DNA of 64,000 bases from Isoetes taiwanensis (taxonomy: Eukaryota > Streptophyta > Lycopodiopsida > Isoetales > Isoetaceae): the NCBI GenBank assembly GCA_021234155.1, contig JAJEKV010000005.1, forward strand, positions 13,619,449 to 13,683,448, in the 5' to 3' direction. Each line of letters opens with the position of its first letter. Position 1 is the first letter of the stretch. Below are positions 12,060-21,834 of this stretch, piece after piece. Below the pieces are notes generated by a model. It was not told the origin of the DNA. It did no database searches and saw only the letters and a program-made list of their open reading frames with translations. The position numbers and the translations under genes are program-made.

Positions 12060-13240
12060 TTCCAAGGGGCATGGTGTGCCTCAAAGATACATCCCGCAGA
12101 ATCAATGCTGGGCATATCACCATGATCCCTAAGGTGGACACTCCCTCAGGCTCCTCTAGGAGACTGAGACCCATCACATTGAATTCAACACAAGCTATAA
12201 GATTCTAGCCAAAATGATGGCTAACAGGCTGAAAATGTGTTCCGTGATAAGCCGACCGCCTCCCCTCGCTAACTGCTTCTTGCCTCAAAGGAATATATTG
12301 GACAATTATATAGGAGCAAATCATATTTGCATTGGAACAAAATGTCAAAGTTAAACAAATGCATGCTCCTAAAGCTTGACTTCAGAGAGCATATGACACT
12401 ATTGATTGAGGTTTTACAAAAGGCCATGGCACATATTGGGTTTCCGTAAAACCATATACAAAAAAAATTTGAGCTTCAATGCTAATGCCTCATCCGGCCA
12501 TATAATTATTAATGGTACTCCATCAAAGCCCAAATGCCAAAGAGGAGTGAGGCAGGATGCCCACCGCCCCATATCTATTCTTACTATTGCCGATGGTCAC
12601 TAGGATGGCAAATAATAAGGTGAAAGGAAACTAATTAACATCCTAAAAATGCCACAAGGGATGTAGCGACTTCACAATAATGCAATATGCTTACGACACA
12701 TTTGTGTTTAAATATGGAGACAACAGTTTACCTAACTTCCTCGAGGCAATAGGAAAAAAATTCTAAATGCACAGGGTTATGTTAAACAAAGCCAAAAGTG
12801 CACACTTTTTGACACCAAAGAGACAGCTCTATCCATGGCATTAGGTTTTGGACAAGAAAGTGCCTATTAAAGTTTTTGGGATTCCTTTGGCCCTTAATCA
12901 CTTTTTACATGGATCGTGGGAACCTATAGTTTTAATTAGCAAAAAATCATGTGTATCCATCCACCTCGCTCTGGCCGGGAGTATTGAAATTGCTAACTCG
13001 TGATTTGTAGCATACATATCTTTTCCTCGCTTCAGTGGAGATAAGGCTTCCACAACCAAATTGGAAAGCGGATTATTAGGAAATTCATATGGCAGGGTCT
13101 CATAAAGTTAAATGGGTCGTACCTCAAGTCAAACCGCGAAAGAAGAGGCCCCGCCGAAGTGGATCGGTTTTGTACAAGCTCAAGCCTTAGCCGCTAAGAT
13201 GGTGTGGAGAGTCGGCATCTCGCATCATCCCCTGACTCAA
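12060..13240 (+). pseudogene. LINE reverse transcriptase domain, active site mutated
   Basis: Successive motifs can be read across frameshifts: ITMIPKVDTPSGS then LRPITLNST (fingers; usual form IPK.....P...RPI.L.N), AKMMANRLK-like sequence near 12,210, QRAYDTID near 12,385 (usual KAFD.V), RGVRQDAHRPIS near 12,542 (usual GVRQGCPLSP) and MQYAYDTFVF at 12,680-12,709. The last is the YADD box, but the first catalytic Asp is Tyr, so polymerisation would be lost even without the stops. Downstream FPRFSGDKAST is the usual W.R...PK.-type continuation, worn. The family assignment is firm. Confidence 0.8.
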
Positions 13241-13699
13241 GCTTAATGTGAAGATAATACCAAAAGCTCACCCTGCTTGGCAAAGGGGCAAGGCTTCACC
13301 TCAAGCATTGCCTCACCCGACCACCCTTCTTCACCGACCGCCCGAACATCCAATATCACAGGAGAATCTTGATGCTTGGAATAGATTGCCGCGATTATGT
13401 TGTATGTGTGCCACCTCGTTTTGATGCTAGGAGAAGATACTAATTTCTTCCGCACCGAGCTAGTTCTCAAGGCATTGGTTGCTTAGCTCTCCAACATCCA
13501 CACGTAAGTACATGCAGTGGTTCAATGCGGTGTATTAAATAAAATTGAAGACCTCAGTGGACCCTTCAAATAGATGGCTCACTGGGAGGAAGTTAAGAAA
13601 CGTAACTAAAGGTTCCTAAAATTGATAAAAAGATTTACTCATCCCATTATGGAGCATATGGGAGTGGATATCAGAGCTCAAATTGCACAAGAATCAATG

Positions 13700-14030
13700 G
13701 CAGCTTGAATAAGAAAGAAATTTCATTCACCAAAGAGATTCATTGTGGCTCACTTGAAAGGAAACCATCCAAAGCTACCTATTATGAATTGTGGAGGAGG
13801 ATAAACAAACCGTTTGTTAAAGGATGGAAGGTTTATACCGCCGCTAGGATCAAAACATTTAAATGGATAGCTCCAGATCGAGCTCCAGCTTCAATTAACC
13901 TCACCTAAGCCAAATATAATCACACCCAGATCAAGCCAATGCAAGTTATGTGGGGAAACAGAGAATTCAAACCATGTCTTATATGCAATTGGCTGATGGA
14001 TTTTTTGAGCTGACAAAGACAACTTAATAA
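13700..14030 (+). pseudogene. LINE C-terminal zinc-binding region (zf-RVT type)
   Basis: An open plus-strand stretch from 13,705 to 13,908 reads YYELWRRINKPFVKGWKVYT and ends DRAPASINLT. After one stop the sequence continues with a Cys pair (KPCLICN). In plant L1 elements this place carries the zf-RVT domain, with W-I-W..PPK.K.F.W....R..T...L and paired Cys plus His. Only part of that pattern survives. The region after 14,030 to the poly(A) is the LINE tail and 3' UTR, with one 102-codon frame at 14,093-14,401 that has no extra motif. Confidence 0.6.
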
Positions 14031-14921
14031 GGGAGCTAACCACTAATGACCTACTTTCCTTTGGGGACAATGGTAGCAGATTAGTCAATACTATGAGAAA
14101 CCCTGCACCGGGCCGGGCTATATGGGTTACACGTAAAACGAGTTATGATTGGAGGTCAAGTGCACCATCTATGACTTGGTTGAAAGGAACCCCTTCCGAC
14201 CTTATTCAAATCTCTTATTGCCCACAAAACACCAAAGGGGAAAAAATACACAGAATGGGACAAAGATTGGATCTTTTAAGGGACCTTTTTGACTCCTTTG
14301 TACTTAAACTAACACTATCCTGGGTGATGTTTTTGCATGATGCCATGAGGAGACTCAATAGTAGGAGGCTCTACCGTGAGGAATGGGGCAAAAGCAAGTA
14401 AAATTCGGATGGAGGAGGATGCCATGCTAACTCATGCCTAACCGAGAACATTTTATACGTACCAAAACAAGAAATGATCCACGCGACCGCCATCAAAAAG
14501 TTATCGGGTTATGAAAGAGGTTTGAGGAATAACTGCCGCAGGCCCTTTTCTTGAATCTTTTCTTACATGGCAAAGAAAAAGGGAAGCACATGTGCTCCTA
14601 TTGTTACCCTCACCAATTTCCCATGTGAGGAGCTTGATTCAATGTCAATATCTTGGTCGTGACGTAGGTGGAAAACCCCACCATACAGATCCGACAGCAA
14701 AGACAAGAGGGTTTCCAACTTCCAAAATCCAAATTTCGGATACAACCGCTTTTATGTTTAAACTCTAAAAGTTGTATTTACTCCATGATTGAGTTCCTTT
14801 TGGACATTGCGAGATATATCTCTCGTACAGCCTTTATTTTGGTATATCTTTTCCAATGGATATACCTTTTCCTCGTAATTTGCATTTATGTGTTAACATG
14901 AATATAAAAATTCTTGCCTTC

Positions 14922-14950
<29 letters not shown>
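14922..14950 (+). other. LINE poly(A) tail
   Basis: A run of 29 A residues follows the LINE coding remnants. It marks the 3' end of the element on the plus strand. A run this long next to such worn coding sequence has either been re-extended by slippage or kept by chance. Confidence 0.85.
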
Positions 14951-14952
<2 letters not shown>

Positions 14953-15035
14953 AGTTTCATTCTCTCTGCATTACAAAGCTAAAATTTGCTAGAGGCCGCC
15001 ATGCTTTGACCACCAAACTTTTACAAAACCAATAA

Positions 15036-15090
15036 TCCTTGTTCTTTTATAATTTCACCAAGATCTTGTTCTTTCATAATTTCATCTAAA
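15036..15090 (+). repeat. tandem repeat, two units of about 28 bp
   Basis: The words tccttgttcttttataattt (15,036) and tcttgttctttcataatttc (15,064) begin two adjacent, nearly identical units. Confidence 0.7.
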
Positions 15091-15399
15091 GCTCCACCTC
15101 GATCATTTGATGGAGAATTTATAATATGAGTTGTATAACTTAGAATTATGCCTTTTGGACAAGCATGTTCAGATTCAATCGCTTTAAGTATGGCAAATTT
15201 ACATATCTACTTACTTAAAATGTTTTGTGGGGTGGGTGTCCTCTTTTTTCTACGCCTGTAGACGTGTCAAATCCTATGAAAGCAAAATTTGTAATCGAAA
15301 ATTAAATCCCAAGCAGGGTTTTTCTCTTCTCGTAATAATGCATCTGGGATACAAACAATTATTTCTGCTAGGTTTTACAAATTACTCCTGTATATAATG

Positions 15400-17460
15400 G
15401 ATCCATTAGTCTTGTGCAGTTCCAAACCTATAGCCGCTAGAAATTTTCTTCTTCTTCATTTCTCCATTCCCTCCTTTCTTGCTTTCAGAACTTGGTTTTA
15501 CCGTGATAGCAAGTTTGAGCTTCGTGTGGACTCCACAAAGGATTTAATTTTTCCCTTTACTGCATGTCCTTTGCCAACAGAGTTTCTATTTTCTCAAGTA
15601 ATAGAGAGGTCTCTCTATTTTCACCAACATAGGTCTCCGTGAAGGAAGATATTCTAAATGATAATAGTTCATGTATTTGCATACATTGTCGTAAAACTAT
15701 AGGCATGGGTTGTTCACAAAGAGGCGATACATGCGTGGTTTTACATATAGTTATTACAAATGCAGTGATGCATTTTTGCTCTATGTTCCGCTCTAAGATT
15801 CGGCCATTCCCTTGCTTTTAAAACATTGCGTGCTATATTTCAATGCATATTTTTAACTGCAATTAATCCTTCAGCATTAAACAGGATTTTTAAAAATTCT
15901 TTTGCATGTCCTTTGTCTAATGTATGCCCTCGGGTAAAGTTTATAGTTTCACAAACAAGATCAAGCTTCTACGGTCGTACCGATGAGTATCGCAGGTAAT
16001 TTCATCAGAAGTTTTTTCTCTTTGAAAGTATTTTTTTGCTAAGCCGGGCTTTTTTGCCTATTACGAAATATTCATCTGCATGTAGAACCCCCACCACTCC
16101 AAACCTTTTTCTTTTGTTCTCATGTTTCTATTATATATCATAATTACCTAGTTTTACCTTTCACAAAAGGTGAAAGAGCTTGTAGAAGAAAGAAGCTTGG
16201 GACCGCCCATTGAAATCAATCAGCCTGTTTTGGCTCAAACCGTGTTTGAGGATTTCGCTCGTTGGTGCCTACAATAACTTCACATTCATCTTGCAAGCAA
16301 GTTAAAATATTTGCTATGCATAAGAATCCAAAATGTGGGCGTAAAACAACGTTCCTCTCGTATTAGTCATGAAAACATGCCGCATTTGCAATCTAAAATA
16401 TATATGATCTTCGGATGCTTCTATATGGAGAATTGTTAGGCTTTTAAGTCGTCTTAGTTTTGACATTATTTTGTAGGATAGTCAAAGATCTTCCCAAAAC
16501 TCTTTCTTGCAACAAATGTCAAAGCACCATGCACACTTTCTTCTTTCTTTGATGGATCGTGATTTTTAAACAAACAAGACTAACATTACGTTTCTTTTGT
16601 GACTGAAAGGTAGCTAGACTTATTAGCTTGCAAAATTGTTCTCTTGACAAGAAGGGAAGATGGTTTTTTAAAGTTGCCTAATTGCTTTGATAGATAGGTA
16701 TTAGAGTTAGATAGTATTTTAACGCCACGTTTCACTAGGCAAAGATCCAATCGACATGTGACCACACACCACACTACATTGCTTAGTTGGGCCCCCAACC
16801 ACTTTTACATTGCGCCTCAGGGTTTTGACACCACCGCTTCGTGAGTGCGAGCTCGCGCCTCAACTCGGTGACCTATATAGTTGCTAGATCTAGTGTGTTA
16901 CCACTCAGACTAAAACTCGTGACGCCTAATTGTTTGCTTCCATGGCTAATTTCTATCGCTATTTCATTTGTACCCATTTTAGGTTTAAGAGATTGTCAAA
17001 GAAAGCCACCTTTATCGCTAATTAGAGTTGTTAATGAACATTTTCTGCTTGCAAATTGATTTGAACTATGGTGAGGACTCCATGAACTCATCATATGTTT
17101 TATTTCATAATTGTCAATAATGTATCTTAATTTGTTGTAGGTCCATTGCAACTGCGGCTTCTCCAAAAAGCTTTACATCTAACCGCGATGCTTTTGAGCT
17201 TTTTAAGAGAGATTGTGTTCCTGATAATGCATCGTTTTTATTTGCTCTCGCTGCTACAGCTTTGCGAGTTTTCGACATATTTAAGATGGAAATTTGATGT
17301 TTTCAGATATGTGCATCAGATAGAAGTACAAAAAAGTCCAAGATAGATGAGTTTATTCGGCATTACGATAGAGTAATTGAATGTCCTGCATTTATAACCG
17401 GGTTGTACCTCGTGATAAGCCAATATAGGATGATGAATCCTTCCCTTGGATGAATTCTCG
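15400..17460 (+). pseudogene. possible exon remnants of an unrecognised gene
   Basis: Several short plus-strand patches look more protein-like than their surroundings: NDNSSCICIHCRKTIGMGCS near 15,660 with closely spaced Cys; VKELVEERSLGPPIEINQPV near 16,170, preceded by a pyrimidine tract and AG; SNRDAFELFKRDCVPDNASF near 17,180, preceded by ttgtag; and SKIDEFIRHYDRVIECPAFI near 17,340, preceded by tttcag. Each is only 30-50 codons, which chance can give in this composition. I see no family. Either a worn multi-exon gene or coincidence; low confidence. Confidence 0.2.
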
Positions 17461-17764
17461 ACGAAGACCTCACATAGATATTCCATTAGCAGTAGTCAAA
17501 TTGGAGCTATGGAGAATTTTGCTCGGTTTATCAACACATATGAGACATTAAATCTTCCATAAATGGTCTTATAATTCTTATGGAACCATCTTTGAATTTC
17601 TAAAAATATCAAGTCAATTTCTCTGTCTGGCCGTTGCTATATTGAAGGAATCATTTGCTTTTAAATTGTGGATCTTCAATATGGACGATAAACATTTTTT
17701 GCATCATTATTAGCATAGATGCACATGTCTAAGTTTACCACACAACTTTACTAATGTTAGCACG

Positions 17765-17905
17765 AGAGGATGTAACTTGCAACTTGCTAATTTGGAGATA
17801 AATATTATTTTACTGTTGTTAACACAAGAGACAAGAGGATATAACTTGCAAGTTGCTAATTTGGAGATAAGAGGATATAACTTGCAAGTTGCTAATTTGG
17901 AGATA
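17765..17905 (+). repeat. 36-bp repeat, three copies, two in tandem
   Basis: The unit begins agaggatataacttgcaagt and ends ttggagata. Copies are at 17,765-17,800, 17,834-17,869 and 17,870-17,905; the last two are directly adjacent and appear identical, while the first differs at a few bases and is separated by 33 bp. Confidence 0.9.
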
Positions 17906-18173
17906 AATATTAGATAGATAGCAGCAAAACTTGACTTGATGCATATATCTACCCTACTCAATGATGTACATGAAGCGAACTTCTTCACGTGATGCACATA
18001 TGTACCCTAAATGATTTGCATGAAAGGAAATTTGTTGGTTCACTATTCGTAATTGTATAAGTTTGTCAACATCAAGACTTGATATTGATAGCTCGACATA
18101 TCTGCTTACTCAATCATGTACATAGAAATGAAATTTTGATTTTTTCTTTCACTCCTATGTCTATGCGTAAAAT

Positions 18174-18234
18174 AAAGCATATCTTTTTTTCTCCCCTTTT
18201 TTTTAAAGCATATCTTTTTTTCTCCCTTTTTTTG
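18174..18234 (+). repeat. tandem pyrimidine-rich duplication, about 31 bp
   Basis: Two adjacent units each read aaagcatatctttttttctc followed by a C/T run. Replication slippage is the simple explanation. Confidence 0.8.
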
Positions 18235-18648
18235 TGTTTTGCCGAAGGGAGAAGGTTGTATTGGACCTTTGGTGATGATGAGATCTAGCCGAAGCCCATA
18301 TATATGCCCATACTCATGCACAACAACGTCGAACATGTTTTTACACATTTATGTAAAATGTCTTTGAGGATAAGTGTTCCCTTTTTTCCCGTTGCCAATA
18401 ACATTTGTTTCCGGCGTCAAAATCTGTCTTCCTTTAGTGGTGCGTTTTTTCCATAATCATATCCAACTATGCACTTTAAGGTTGATAGTAGGCGCTTTAG
18501 CCCATAAGTTAGGGTGCCTGCTTTTCTTCTTCAAGTGAGAAGGCAAATGTTTTGAGAGATATTTTGCATAAGTCATTAGCAAATGGCTAGGGTATTCTAT
18601 ACTTCCTCTGATCGGTGCATCGCCACCATGATTAAGAAGATATTGCGG

Positions 18649-18700
18649 ATAGAATAGTTTTTTAACGTCCACGGAGACCAATAGGTCATGGGAGCAAAAC
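18649..18700 (-). mobile_element. 3' tail of the non-LTR family found at 41.9 kb
   Basis: On the plus strand the sequence ATAGAATAGTTTTTTAACGTCCACGGAGACCAATAGGTCATGGG, read here in pieces, matches ATAGAATAGTTTTTTATCGTCCAC...GACCAAT...TATGGG at 41,905 (identical blocks include ATAGAATAGTTTTTTA and CGTCCAC). Reading leftward it is the 3' end of a minus-strand element, here with only a short ATAGA tail. No coding sequence of the family is recognised to the right, so the copy is strongly 5'-truncated. Confidence 0.6.
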
Positions 18701-19344
18701 TTTTCATGTTCAAGTTTTGTTGGATGGAGTCTTTGCTTATAGGAAGATTAGCTCTTCAAGAATGCAGGGTTTTCTACCCTGTTTCCATTTTAAATTTTTC
18801 TACTCCATAAAGCCTTTTTTCCTGCAGCCATATCAGATATATTTGTGGCCATGGAAAGTTTTTTGGTAGTGGTTTTGATGCAGCAGCCATGGTCGAAGAT
18901 GGAAGCATTTTGCATTGTAGCCATTTTGCATTGTAGTCGTCGTTTTGGTAGTAGAAGATTCAAGGTTCCAGCTCTTTGCTCGCAACATGGGTTTAAGATT
19001 CTAGCTCTTTAGGTCTATGGCAAAATGACAAACGTTACACTCCTTAACAAGGTACGTACTCTTTTTCGAGCTCAAGTGTGAGCTTATTTAGGTTCCCCCC
19101 ATGGATTTTGGCACCAGGTTGTACTCTGTCAGAGAAAGTAAAGTAAACGATCCCTTCTTTGTGTTTGAAGCTTTGGTGTGTTTTGCAAAGGTCAATTTTC
19201 AATGAGGCGACGACGGCAAAATTTAGGTGTTAAATATTGTTAAACTTAAAATGCTTTTGGGAGTGGGTGTCCTCATGCAAGCATCAACATGTACTGTTGT
19301 CGGAAGTTGCACGTAAAAATATTAAGGGTCGAGTAAAAACACAA
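18701..19344. other. unassigned sequence
   Basis: No domain or element structure is visible. It ends against a degenerate Helitron-like 3' end at 19,345-19,372 and may be the body of that element. Confidence 0.25.
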
Positions 19345-19372
19345 GCCACGACGCCGGGCACACGTTTACTAG
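19345..19372 (+). mobile_element. degenerate Helitron-like 3' terminus (plus strand)
   Basis: GCCACGACGCCGGGC, then nine bases, CTAG (19,369-19,372) and T. The right arm GCCGGGC is the same as in the end at 4,428, but the left arm is worn so the stem is incomplete. The orientation is opposite to the other two ends, so the element would lie to the left. Supported only by resemblance to the 4,428 and 46,226 ends. Confidence 0.35.
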
Positions 19373-19510
19373 TGTATGATTTATTTTTCAAATTTTCTAA
19401 AACTTTCCGTTTTTCTTTTTTCCGTTTCCGTTTTTGTTTTCTAACTTGCCGTTTTCATTCCATTTTCGTTTTTGGTCAACTTTTCCAAAGATATTTGGGA
19501 CTTCCCAATA

Positions 19511-19557
19511 ATTGTTTTCTGTGTGTATTATTGTTTTCTGTGTGTATTATTGTTTTT
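19511..19557 (+). repeat. 19-bp tandem repeat, 2.4 units
   Basis: attgttttctgtgtgtatt occurs at 19,511-19,529 and 19,530-19,548 without mismatch, with a partial third unit after it. Confidence 0.9.
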
Positions 19558-19734
19558 CTCAAGCCGCCCAGCCCACTATGATCGAGTCGATATGCATTAG
19601 CCAACTTCAGGGTCAAATTCTGACCCCTTTAAAAATAAGGATACAAAAATGCCTTACAAACCATTGTCAAAAATCGAAACGAGCCGCAAGCATTAAGTGG
19701 TATTATAATGGTAAAACATTTGTTACAAAGACAA

Positions 19735-20000
19735 ACCGTCATTCATTCATCATAACAAGAAGATTTGGCACAGTAAACAACCACGGTTTGTTAGCACAAA
19801 GCCGCCATAGATTCATCAGAACAAGAGCATTTATGACAGTAAACAACTGCCCTTTGTTCATTGCACATCCATACCAGCAGGTCTGCCATAAACAGGATCC
19901 CAACAAGGCTAGCAAACGAACACTTGTACATCAACTCTAGCAACAAGAGACACCTGTACATGAACTCCAGCAAACAACACAACAGGCACCAGCAGCAAGA
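19735..20000 (+). repeat. degenerate internal repeats
   Basis: Two segments containing 'attcatca.aacaaga' and 'acagtaaacaac' (about 19,742 and 19,808) repeat with a spacing of about 66 bp. Farther right 'agcaa', 'cttgtacat.aact' and 'cctgtacatgaact' recur. They lie just left of the solo LTR. Confidence 0.55.
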
Positions 20001-20226
20001 AATATCTACATACACAAAACACAACACTAGCAAGCCTCACTCCGCTAGCTTCTCTCCGCATCGCCCCCGCCTTTATCGCAGATACATTCAAAGGTTCTGG
20101 ATCTCCTGCGGATAAGAGAGTCTCCGGGTAAGACTCATATGCGAGCCGCCAGTATGGAGTTCAGAGTAATGCGAACTCCTAACCGGCCCCATGCTACACT
20201 ATTCATGGCACCATCAATTGCCATAA

Positions 20227-21834
20227 TGTGACGCCCTGTAACATATAATGACGCCTGGCATATAAGATATTGGGATTCTCCCATGGCAACCATCTCGCCA
20301 TATGAGCAGTGGCTCTCCCGCTTCACCTCGCCATCTATGGAAAGATGCTCGAGTGAAGGACACGTAGGTCATTCGCCCACGCCGATGGGCCCTATGTCGC
20401 GGGTTGAATACAAGGTTCAGCATACATCATAATCATATCATAAAATGTAATACTCACCACTAAGGGTGGTACATCCATCCAACTCGAGCACACAATGTAG
20501 AAGATACATTTAATACTAGAGAAAACACCCCAAACCCATGGTTCTATCCCTGCCTCGCATCAAAGTTGAGGATCGCATCATCGTTAGGTCTCAAGAGATC
20601 GCCAGCATCTAATCTTGGCATGGCGCTGGTCGGGCATAGAACATCGGCTAGGGTTGTCCACTCCATCCGGCCTCCCCTGCACACTTTGCGATGAGCTCTA
20701 ATCATGCGGCATCACTATAGCCTTCCCGAGACACGTGACCAAGGTATCACCCTTCGAGCCTACTCCTGAAGTTTCCATGAAGACTCGTCCGATGAGGCAT
20801 GTGCCTGGGAAGCGCCCCTTCTGTGATCATGCAAATGTTCCATGGGTGAGCTAGGAGAATACGCGTACCGCGACACTCCCCGCGATCCGGGTAGTTCACT
20901 CTACTTCCCTAAATCTACATTAAAGGGGCTGTGGTGCCCATACGGTCACACCTCTCTCGCACTCCGTGGAGAGGTCAGACTCCATACTCCTACTTACTTG
21001 GATCACTATCGCCTAGCCCCACTGTAGGAGTCCTGGTGAGCCTGTGTTCGCGGTAAGACCCCACCCCCACTTCACCACTGGCCCCTTCTCCTCGGTGCTA
21101 AGTAATTCCATAGCATCCATGACTGGTCTCTTGTGCAATGTGTCGCGATCAATTGAATCTAAGGGAACTACTAGAGCATACTAAGAGCATAAGGCACGCA
21201 GGTCTCTACCCCCCCTTTAGAATCCCCTCGATGCATTTTACATAATGAGATACTATCATAAATTCATCCATACATCCATAACAAAAAAAAAAAAACATAA
21301 TCCAATTAAAATGTGTAATCCTAAGTATCAAAGAAGGGTTAATCTTAACAAAGATAACCGTGAGAAGACTAATTGAGGTGACTATCCTAGAAGCTCAGCT
21401 AGACTACCCACTAACCCGAAGCTCGCTAGATCCTCAAGTATCATGGGGCACCTCCATCTTCAAAGAATCCACGCCAAAGAACAACTTCAAAGAACTTGCG
21501 GTTCAAGAACAGCCTTCAGCAACTGGGCGCCACCGCCTCCCCGCTCGATTTTGGGGTCAAATGGGATAGGGATCCAACCTCTTGATGCCCCAAGTTACAT
21601 TCCTACGCCGGGCTAATCGAAGTTTAAATACTTTCAAGTGGCTTTCCTAATTAATCAATAATTAACTTAATTGTCAACTATACTATTTCCTTAATTATAG
21701 GTAATTATCCTTTAATGATTAATTTAGCATCCCTTTTAGGTCAACCCCTAGGTTAAAATACCCTATGGTGGCGTATTTCATCGGTGATTTGTCGCGATAT
21801 TTATAATGCGATACCGCATAAATATGGAACATCA
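20227..21834 (-). mobile_element. solo LTR of the Ty3/gypsy family found at 55.6-57.2 kb
   Basis: The whole segment aligns by eye with the 3' LTR at 55,626-57,233 in the same orientation: shared blocks include 'aagaaaacaccccaaacc', 'ttccatgggtgag', 'gagaatacgcgt', 'aagaccccac' and 'tatggtggcgta'. Both span 1,608 bp by my boundaries. The left end TGTGACGCCC is intact; the right end is worn (ggaacatca where ggaacgtcaca is expected). No polypurine tract lies on one side and no primer-binding site on the other, so this is a solo LTR left by recombination. The flanking 5-mers do not match, so no target duplication is seen. Confidence 0.8.

Larger units (their letters stand above)
7893..14964 (+). 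mobile_element. L1-type LINE retrotransposon, old and inactive
   Basis: Endonuclease, reverse transcriptase and a C-terminal zinc-binding region occur in the expected order on the plus strand and end in a 29-base A run (14,922-14,950). This is the standard plan of plant L1 elements. The 5' limit is uncertain: the word after the A run, GAAGTTTCATTCTC (14,951-14,964), has a loose match GAAGTTCACTCC at 7,893-7,904 that could be a worn target-site duplication. That would give an element of about 7 kb, normal for a full-length plant LINE. All frames are broken by many stops and indels. The 3' end is secure; the 5' end is a suggestion. Confidence 0.7.

Noticed and set aside
17765-17905. Regular repeats considered as a CRISPR-like array
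   Set aside because: Only three units, two without any spacer, in a eukaryotic transposon setting; it is an ordinary minisatellite.
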